This document shows, in pieces, positions 59,063 to 64,000 of a DNA stretch of 64,000 nucleotides; the stretch's first letter is position 1; each line of letters begins with the position of its first letter. Source of the DNA: Fimbriimonadales bacterium (GTDB taxonomy: Bacteria > Armatimonadota > Fimbriimonadia > Fimbriimonadales > GBS-DC); the NCBI GenBank assembly GCA_025998675.1, contig AP024673.1:2612562-2676561 (forward strand), read 5' to 3'. The position numbers and the translations under genes are program-made. The notes below the pieces were generated by a model that worked only from the letters and a program-made list of their open reading frames with translations, did no database searches and was not told the DNA's origin.

Positions 59063-59413
59063 ATGCGAATCGAACTGCTGTATTACCCTGAATGCCCGTC
59101 GCACGAGCGCGCGCTGGAGCTGCTGCACGAAGCGCTTGCGCAGGAAGGCGTCGAGGCAGAGATTGCCGTGATTCGCATCGAGACGCAGCAACAGGCGGAA
59201 CAGTATCGGTTCATCGGGTCGCCCACCATCCGCATTGATGGGCGCGAGGTGCAACCGCAGCCCCATCTGCCCTACCGCCTGACCTGTCGCGCCTTCCAGC
59301 ACGAGGACGGGCGACTCTCGCCCCTGCCCTCGCTGGAGACGCTGCGCGCCGCCCTGCGCCATCCATCCACTGAAGGAGGTGAAGACGATGGAGATCGGAC
59401 ACTCGGCGTATGA
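59063..59413 (+). CDS. Small thioredoxin-fold protein (CPSH)
   Basis: 116 residues: MRIELLYYPECPSHERALELLHEALAQEGVEAEIAVIRIETQQQAEQYRFIGSPTIRIDGREVQP. The beta-alpha-beta start with C-x2-H in the place of a CXXC active site and the FIGSPTIRIDG cis-proline segment are thioredoxin-like, close to the DUF2703/alkylmercury-lyase-associated family. A single active-site Cys suggests thiol-disulfide chemistry or metal handling; function not established. Its 3' end overlaps the next gene by 26 nt. Confidence 0.85.
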   Translation: MRIELLYYPECPSHERALELLHEALAQEGVEAEIAVIRIETQQQAEQYRFIGSPTIRIDGREVQPQPHLPYRLTCRAFQHEDGRLSPLPSLETLRAALRHPSTEGGEDDGDRTLGV

Positions 59414-59912
59414 TTTTGAACTGCCTGGCGTGGACGGCAAGACCTACTCGCTCAAGGACTTCGCCGACAAGCCGGTGCTGGTGCTTTTCTTCTGGTGCAA
59501 TCACTGCCCCTATGTCAAGGCGTATGAAGACCGCGTGATTCAACTGGTGAACGAGTTCAAAGACCGTGTGGCGTTTGTGGCGATTAACTCGAACGACCCG
59601 ACCCAATACCCTGAGGACAGCTTCGAGAACATGCAGCGCATCGCCCGTGAGAAGAACTATCCGTTCCCGTACCTGTTCGACGAGACTCAGGCGGTGGCGC
59701 ATGCGTACAAAGCCTCGCGCACGCCTGAATTCTTCGTGTTTGACGAGGAGCGCGACCTGAAGTATCACGGGCGGTTCGACGACAACTGGGAGCATCCGAA
59801 CCAGGTGCGCCATGAGTATGTGCGGGACGCGATTCGCAGCCTGCTGGAGAACGACATCCCGCATGTCTCGCAGGTGCCGCCAGTTGGATGCACCATCAAG
59901 TGGAAGCATTAA
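59388..59912 (+). CDS. Thioredoxin-like (AhpC/TSA-type) family protein
   Basis: 174 residues from the ATG at 59388, 7 nt after GGAGGT. MEIGHSAYDFELPGVDGKTYSLKDFADKPVLVLFFWCNHCPYVKAYEDRVIQLVNEFKDRVAFVAINSNDP has the peroxiredoxin-like fold with CNHC as the active site. ASRTPEFFVFDEERDLKYHGRFDDN is the conserved second half, and VGCTIKW near the end holds another Cys. Members of this family are cytoplasmic thiol oxidoreductases of unclear substrate. It overlaps the CPSH protein gene and probably works with it in redox control. Confidence 0.9.
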   Translation: MEIGHSAYDFELPGVDGKTYSLKDFADKPVLVLFFWCNHCPYVKAYEDRVIQLVNEFKDRVAFVAINSNDPTQYPEDSFENMQRIAREKNYPFPYLFDETQAVAHAYKASRTPEFFVFDEERDLKYHGRFDDNWEHPNQVRHEYVRDAIRSLLENDIPHVSQVPPVGCTIKWKH

Positions 59913-59919
59913 TCGCTCT

Positions 59920-59947
59920 GCGTCGGGCGGCATGCGCCGCCCGACGC
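59920..59947 (+). terminator. 12-bp perfect hairpin
   Basis: GCGTCGGGCGGC (59920-59931), loop ATGC, GCCGCCCGACGC (59936-59947), then CTTTC. It lies 8 nt past the stop of the thioredoxin-like gene. The remaining 170 nt to the HEPN gene show no gene. Confidence 0.7.
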
Positions 59948-60109
59948 CTTTCACCAGCACCGATTGATGGCTCCTCGGCGCGCCGTTATTTCCTACCGGG
60001 CGCATCGGGTCACAGGTCAATGGCTGCTGAGTGAGAAAGGCTTCAATGACGCCCCTGCTGTGCAATAACGCCGTTTGCAGATTAACGCGCCCTCCAAAAA
60101 GCAAGTAGG

Positions 60110-60115
60110 TATACT
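60110..60115 (+). promoter_or_regulatory. Predicted -10 box of HEPN-MNT pair (GGTATACT), leaderless
   Basis: TATACT preceded by AGG, with a 6-nt gap to the GTG start at 60122. Confidence 0.55.
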
Positions 60116-60121
60116 GTCCGT

Positions 60122-60511
60122 GTGGATAGGCGGGCAACTGCCAGACGATGGTATCAGCAAGCGGCGCACGACCTCGAGATGGCGCGTCGCAACCTCACCA
60201 TCGAGGGCTATGATGTGGCGGCTTTTCTGGCGCATCAGAGCATCGAGAAACTGCTGAAAGCAGCGTTTGCGCTGTCAGGCAAGCCCTTGCCCCGTACCCA
60301 CTACCTCGAAGAGATGGCTTCGGAACTGGGCTTGCCCGAAGACCTGTACGATAAGATACTGGATCTCACCAGCGACTATACAATCGCGCGTTATCCCGAT
60401 GTGGCAAGCGGCGTCCCATACGAACTCTACTCGGACGAGATTGCCTCCGCGAAGGTCGAAATCGCCGAACGGGTACTGAACTACTTCCCTCAATGCTGGG
60501 GGGAACTATGA
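60122..60511 (+). CDS. HEPN domain protein (putative toxin component)
   Basis: 129 residues from GTG at 60122. RRWYQQAAHDLEMARRNLTIEGYDVAAFLAHQSIEKLLKAAFALSGKPLPRTHYLEEM is the classical four-helix HEPN pattern, with AHQSIEKLLKA as its core helix, and ARYPDVASG as in the PF05168 type. HEPN proteins paired with a minimal nucleotidyltransferase form toxin-antitoxin modules: the HEPN is usually an RNase toxin and the MNT modifies it by AMP transfer. The canonical R-x4-6-H is not clear here, so RNase activity is uncertain. Overlaps the MNT gene (ATGA). Confidence 0.9.
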   Translation: MDRRATARRWYQQAAHDLEMARRNLTIEGYDVAAFLAHQSIEKLLKAAFALSGKPLPRTHYLEEMASELGLPEDLYDKILDLTSDYTIARYPDVASGVPYELYSDEIASAKVEIAERVLNYFPQCWGEL

Positions 60512-60882
60512 CATCCGATTCGCTGTTGCAGCGGTTTGTGCAGGAGGTATTGCCCGTTATTTGTGAGCGACTCCAACCAGAGCGGGTGATCCTGTTCGGC
60601 TCGCGAGCGCGCGGCGAGGCACGCTGTGGGTCAGACCTCGATGTGATTGTCGTCGCGCAGGCATTTGCAGATGTGCCCTTCTTGCAGCGCATGCCGATGA
60701 TGCTGCGTCTGGCGCGCTTTCCCCGCCATATCGATTATCTATGCTACACTCCTGCCGAGTTTGAGCAGGCAATTCAGACTTCTACTCTTGTGAACGCGGC
60801 AGTGCGTGAGGGACGCGTGTTGTATCCCGATTCCGAAGAGCAGGCAAAACCGCTGAGTGCTGCCACAAGCACACAGGTATAA
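60508..60882 (+). CDS. MNT-type nucleotidyltransferase (putative antitoxin)
   Basis: 124 residues from the ATG at 60508, with GGGGGG upstream and overlapping the HEPN stop. The nucleotidyltransferase motif is LFGSRARGEARCGSDLDVIVVA: GS-x-ARG-x(5)-SDLD with both metal-binding aspartates. A third Asp may be DYLCYTP. Its stop codon (60880-60882) lies in the -10 box of the next gene, so the pair is separate from the VWA-SWIM genes at the transcription level, though close in space. Confidence 0.9.
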   Translation: MTSDSLLQRFVQEVLPVICERLQPERVILFGSRARGEARCGSDLDVIVVAQAFADVPFLQRMPMMLRLARFPRHIDYLCYTPAEFEQAIQTSTLVNAAVREGRVLYPDSEEQAKPLSAATSTQV

Positions 60883-60883
60883 T
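60878..60883 (+). promoter_or_regulatory. Predicted -10 box of VWA-SWIM genes (GGTATAAT), leaderless
   Basis: TATAAT preceded by AGG overlaps the MNT stop codon; an 8-nt gap leads to the ATG at 60892. No Shine-Dalgarno. Confidence 0.6.
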
Positions 60884-60891
60884 TGGCGGGA

Positions 60892-62064
60892 ATGTCCATC
60901 CAAGACGACGCGCTGGTGCGCTGGCGGCTGATACTGGGGCGGCGGGCGGAACAGGCGAACCCCATGTTCCGACTGGGCGGCGTAGGCACGCCCGAAGAGC
61001 CTAACGAAACACCCCTGCAAGGCGTCATGCCTGCAGGTATCGGGTTGACCGCCCTTGACGATGCGTTGAGCTTTGTGTACGACAGCCGCGACCGCTTCGG
61101 CGGCACGGGCGACTCCCGACCCTACATCCCCCAGTGGCTGGAGCAGATGCGCGCCTTGTTCAACCAGTCCACACTCGCAATGGTGCAGCGCGACGCCTTC
61201 GAACACACCGGGCTGGCGGAACTGCTGCTGCAACCCGAAGTCATTCCCCAGCTGCAGCCCGATGTGCGACTCGCCGCGACCATTCTCAGCTTCAAAGACC
61301 AGATTCCCGATGAGGTAAAACAGACTGCCCGCGATCTCATCCGTCAGGTGGTGGAGAACCTGCGCCGCAAGCTCGAAATGCAGATTGTGCAGACCGTCAT
61401 AGGCGCGCTGCGGCGCAACCGCCACACGCCCATCCGTTGCGCGCGCAACCTCGACTGGCGACGCACGCTCCGAAGCAACCTCAAGCACTACCTGCCCGAC
61501 CGCAAAACCATCGTGCCCGAACGGCTCTACTTCTGGGCGAACGAAAAACGCTACCGCGACTGGCAGATTATCATCCTCGTCGACCAGAGCGGCAGCATGG
61601 CGAATTCGGCAATCTACGCCAGCCTGATGGCGAGCGTCTTCGCCTCGCTGAATGTGCTGGAGACGCACCTGGTGGTGTTCGACACCAGCGTCGTCGACCT
61701 GACGCCGTATCTGAGCAACGACCCTGTGGAGTTGCTGTTCAGTTTGCAGCTGGGCGGCGGCACGGATATTGCGCAGGCGGTCGCCTACGGCGCGAGTCTG
61801 GTAAAACGCCCCGAAAAGTGCATCTTCGTGCTGATTACCGACCTGTTCGAGGGGGGCAACGAGAAAGCGCTGCTGGCACATCTGCGCGAACTGCGTGAGA
61901 GCAGGGTGCAGGTCCTGTGCCTGCTCGCGCTGGAGGACGGCAAGCCGCAGTATCACAAACCGCTCGCGCGACAGGTCGCCGCGCTGGACATCCCGACCGT
62001 CGCCGCCACGCCCGACAAACTGCTGGAGCTGATGGAGCAAATCTTGAGCGGAGGACGGCGCTGA
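60892..62064 (+). CDS. VWA domain protein (CoxE/MoxR-partner type)
   Basis: 390 residues from the ATG at 60892. The N-terminal half (~210 residues) is helical and basic (RDLIRQVVENLRRKLEMQIVQTVIGALRRN). A von Willebrand A domain follows with an intact MIDAS: DQSGS at 231-235, GGGTD and LITDLFEGG. Proteins of this layout normally act with a MoxR AAA+ ATPase in assembling or remodelling other complexes. The next gene has a SWIM domain and abuts with no gap, a neighbourhood known from MoxR-VWA-SWIM clusters, but no MoxR gene is in this window. Cytoplasmic. Confidence 0.88.
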   Translation: MSIQDDALVRWRLILGRRAEQANPMFRLGGVGTPEEPNETPLQGVMPAGIGLTALDDALSFVYDSRDRFGGTGDSRPYIPQWLEQMRALFNQSTLAMVQRDAFEHTGLAELLLQPEVIPQLQPDVRLAATILSFKDQIPDEVKQTARDLIRQVVENLRRKLEMQIVQTVIGALRRNRHTPIRCARNLDWRRTLRSNLKHYLPDRKTIVPERLYFWANEKRYRDWQIIILVDQSGSMANSAIYASLMASVFASLNVLETHLVVFDTSVVDLTPYLSNDPVELLFSLQLGGGTDIAQAVAYGASLVKRPEKCIFVLITDLFEGGNEKALLAHLRELRESRVQVLCLLALEDGKPQYHKPLARQVAALDIPTVAATPDKLLELMEQILSGGRR

Positions 62065-63507
62065 ATGAACCCGATGACGCTGGACGAGGTGCGCGCCCTG
62101 TGCGATCTGGCGACCTACCATTCCGCCGAGCCGATTGCCGCAGGCGACCAGTTGTTGCAACTGGCGCGCTCGGACACGACTCTCTTTGCGCAGGTGCAGG
62201 GCACGAAGCCTTACACGGTGCGCATCGAGTTTCAGGAGGGCGCGCCCGTTGCGAAATGCACCTGTCTCGCCGCACGCTATAGCAAGTTCTGCAAGCACGC
62301 GATTGCTGTGCTGATTGCGTGGGCGCAGTCGCCCGAACGATTCGCCTACGGACAGCAGACACTGATGGAAACGCCGCCCGCCGCGCCCGCACGCGGGGGC
62401 AAACGCGCCGCAAAAGCGACCGTCGAGCGCGTCGATATGCAGAGCCAGGCGATTGAACAGACGCTCAAGCTCACGGCGGAGCTGGCGGCGCAGGGCATCA
62501 CGGGCGTGCAGGAGGCATATCTGGAGCAGCTGCGCGCGATTGCGGCGAACCTCCAGTCGCTCAAGACGCGCCGCCTGCAGCAGGCGGTGGAGACGCTCGC
62601 CCGCCTGATTGAAGCCTCGCGTGAGACGCCCATCGCCGAGCAGGACTACACGCGCGCCCTGCTGCGTCTGTGGCTGACCGCGCGCGCCCTCGAAGAGCAT
62701 TTCGCCAATCGACGCCCCTTGCCCGACGAGCAAGCCGAAGAGATGCTGGGGCGCACCTGGCGCGATAAAGACCTCACGCCCCGCGAGAACCTGCGCCTGC
62801 TGGAGCTGGCGTATGAGAACATCGAGCTGGCGTCGGGCTTTCGACTGGACATCAGCATGCTGATTGACCTCGACTCGGGCGAGCTGCTTCGGGAGCTGAA
62901 GATTGCCCCCCTGAATGTGCCCAGCGCGGAGGCGAAGGCGTTCAAGCCGAACCGCCCGAAGCCGTTTCTGGCGGCGCGCGTCGGTGTGTACCCCGGCTAT
63001 GCGCCCAAGCGCATCAAGATTTACGAAGACGCGCCGCTGGAGGAGCCGCTCTCTGCGCTCGCGCCGCAGGCGGCGCGCCATGCGCAGACAGAATGGCAAC
63101 CCCTGCTGATGCGATTCCTGCAGCAGCGGCTGGACCCGTTCGCCCCGCGCGAGATGCCCTGCCTGCTGCGCTACGAATCGCTGGTCTGGCAGGCGGGGCG
63201 CGTATGGCTGGCGGATACGCAGGGTATGCTTCTACCGCTTGTTGTGCTGACGCCCCCGATGCGCTTTCAGGCGGTTGCTGAAGCCCGATCAGCCCTCGCC
63301 GAAGCGTCCCTCCTGGAGCGGCTCCTTGACCGCACGCCTGAGCTGCCCAGCGGCGTCCCCTGCGAAGAGGCACTGTTGCGCCATCCATGGCTCGCCCTGT
63401 TTGGGTATCTGGAGGGTGACGGACAGGTCGCCTTCCGTCCCGTGAGTGCGCTACATGATCGCGGCGTCGCGCCGCTGGTGTTCACGATGCAGTATCGGGG
63501 GTATTAG
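62065..63507 (+). CDS. SWIM zinc-finger protein
   Basis: 480 residues. The SWIM motif is C65-x-C67 ... C76-x-H78 (KCTCLAARYSKFCKHAIAVLIAW), a small zinc fold that binds DNA or protein. Downstream is a helical region (IEQTLKLTAELAAQGITGVQEAYLEQL) as in SWIM proteins paired with VWA and MoxR genes, and a C-terminal half (~300-480) of unknown fold. Its ATG follows the VWA stop with no gap, so co-translation is likely. Probably a partner or regulator of the VWA protein; exact role unknown. Confidence 0.87.
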   Translation: MNPMTLDEVRALCDLATYHSAEPIAAGDQLLQLARSDTTLFAQVQGTKPYTVRIEFQEGAPVAKCTCLAARYSKFCKHAIAVLIAWAQSPERFAYGQQTLMETPPAAPARGGKRAAKATVERVDMQSQAIEQTLKLTAELAAQGITGVQEAYLEQLRAIAANLQSLKTRRLQQAVETLARLIEASRETPIAEQDYTRALLRLWLTARALEEHFANRRPLPDEQAEEMLGRTWRDKDLTPRENLRLLELAYENIELASGFRLDISMLIDLDSGELLRELKIAPLNVPSAEAKAFKPNRPKPFLAARVGVYPGYAPKRIKIYEDAPLEEPLSALAPQAARHAQTEWQPLLMRFLQQRLDPFAPREMPCLLRYESLVWQAGRVWLADTQGMLLPLVVLTPPMRFQAVAEARSALAEASLLERLLDRTPELPSGVPCEEALLRHPWLALFGYLEGDGQVAFRPVSALHDRGVAPLVFTMQYRGY

Positions 63508-63518
63508 CCCCGTTCAGG

Positions 63519-63524
63519 TATACT
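63519..63524 (+). promoter_or_regulatory. Predicted -10 box of nadC (GGTATACT), leaderless
   Basis: TATACT preceded by AGG, 8 nt before the ATG at 63533. No ribosome site. Confidence 0.55.
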
Positions 63525-63532
63525 TCACTTGC

Positions 63533-64000
63533 ATGACGCTGGACGCGCACGCGCTGGAGACGCTTATTGAACGCGCCCTGCAGGAGGACCTCGGCGCGGG
63601 CGACTGGACGACCGACAGCCTGATTCCCCCCGATCATCATACGCGCTGCGCCATCTACGCGCAGGCGGCGGGCGTGCTGTGTGGGATGGCAATTGCTCAG
63701 CGGGTGTTCCAGCGACTGGACGCGGGCGTGCGCTTTCTTCACGCGCTGGAGGACGGCGCGCCGCTGACGCCCGACACCCCCGTGCTGACGCTGGAGGGCA
63801 ACACGCGCGCGATTCTGAAAGCCGAACGCACCGCGCTGAACTTTCTGCAGCATCTGTCGGGGATTGCCACGCGCACGCGCCAGTATGTGGACGCTGTCGC
63901 GGGCACAGGCGCGCAGATTGTCGACACGCGCAAGACGACGCCCTCCCTGCGCCTGCTGGAGAAGTACGCCGTGCGCGTCGGCGGCGGACGCAACCATCGC
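63533..64000 (+). CDS. nadC: Nicotinate-nucleotide pyrophosphorylase (partial, cut by right edge)
   Basis: First 156 residues. Quinolinate phosphoribosyltransferase of NAD synthesis. MTLDAHALETLIERALQEDLGAGDWTTDSLIP is the family start, then AGVLCGMAIAQRVFQRLD, LKAERTALNFLQHLSGIATRTRQYVDAV and VDTRKTTPSLRLLEKYAVRVGGGRNHR, in which the basic residues bind quinolinate and PRPP. The frame is open to the window edge; the C-terminal half of the barrel is missing here. No nadA or nadB is seen nearby. Confidence 0.95.
   Translation, partial: MTLDAHALETLIERALQEDLGAGDWTTDSLIPPDHHTRCAIYAQAAGVLCGMAIAQRVFQRLDAGVRFLHALEDGAPLTPDTPVLTLEGNTRAILKAERTALNFLQHLSGIATRTRQYVDAVAGTGAQIVDTRKTTPSLRLLEKYAVRVGGGRNHR

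Noticed and set aside
59063-59413. Mercury-resistance gene
   Set aside because: The CPSH thioredoxin-like protein only loosely resembles alkylmercury-lyase-associated proteins, and no merA, merP or merR is nearby.
59948-60100. Transposase remnant before the HEPN gene
   Set aside because: Short frames here show no transposase motif and there are no terminal inverted repeats.
60739-63099. 786-codon open frame antisense to the VWA-SWIM genes
   Set aside because: Shadow frame; VWA MIDAS and SWIM ligands on the other strand are unambiguous.

Overview
The window is GC-rich, densely coded chromosomal DNA from a bacterium. Several traits point to Armatimonadota (Fimbriimonadia-like): secreted proteins ending in paired dockerin-like GDxNxDGxVDDADLL repeats, a PEP-CTERM protein, an H-X9-DG (DUF1559-type) prepilin, SpoIVB-S55 and CehA-type secreted proteins, and very GC-rich genes behind GGTATAAT-type promoters. 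This placement is inference; no rRNA gene is present. I see no prophage, insertion sequence, CRISPR array or plasmid function.

Layout. 1-2667 (minus): an exeA-HTH-pilM-pilN pilus/secretion operon that runs off the left edge. 2799-4169: a stand-alone nuoF. 4218-8343: two tandem, nearly duplicated secreted repeat proteins, with a third paralogue at 11067-12998; proS and a YedK-type DNA-protein crosslink gene lie between. 13189-15897: rpsO-pnp behind a striking leader hairpin. 16000-29925: a mixed region of secreted proteins (S55 peptidase/propeller, dockerin, PEP-CTERM, DUF1573) and enzymes (M20 peptidase, hydrolase, MDR dehydrogenase, dipeptide epimerase, ndk). 29989-31935: tRNA-Glu, DUF2905, queA, RNase H. 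31945-34512: a PHP/CehA metallohydrolase.

34659-46244 is the second half of the spc and alpha ribosomal clusters (S14, S8, L6, L18, S5, L30, L15, secY, adk, map, infA, L36, S13, S11, S4, rpoA, L17), continuing into truA, L13, S9 and purD. The rest: a dockerin protein plus hisA, lon, an SbcD/SbcC-like pair, a prepilin/lamin-tail divergent pair sharing what looks like a double PhoB-type operator, DUF2089-DUF4097, an orphan transhydrogenase subunit, two thioredoxin-fold proteins, HEPN-MNT, a VWA-SWIM pair, and nadC cut by the right edge.

The strongest unexplained signals are regulatory. More than twenty genes have a -10 box of the form GGTA(Y)AMT with little or no -35, and about ten of these sit 6-10 nt before the start codon, which predicts leaderless mRNAs. 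The 55681-55728 region carries two divergent pairs of 11-nt-spaced TTTAACCT-like repeats, each ending 9 nt before a -10 box. rpsO starts with a 75-nt stepped hairpin beginning at the predicted transcription start.
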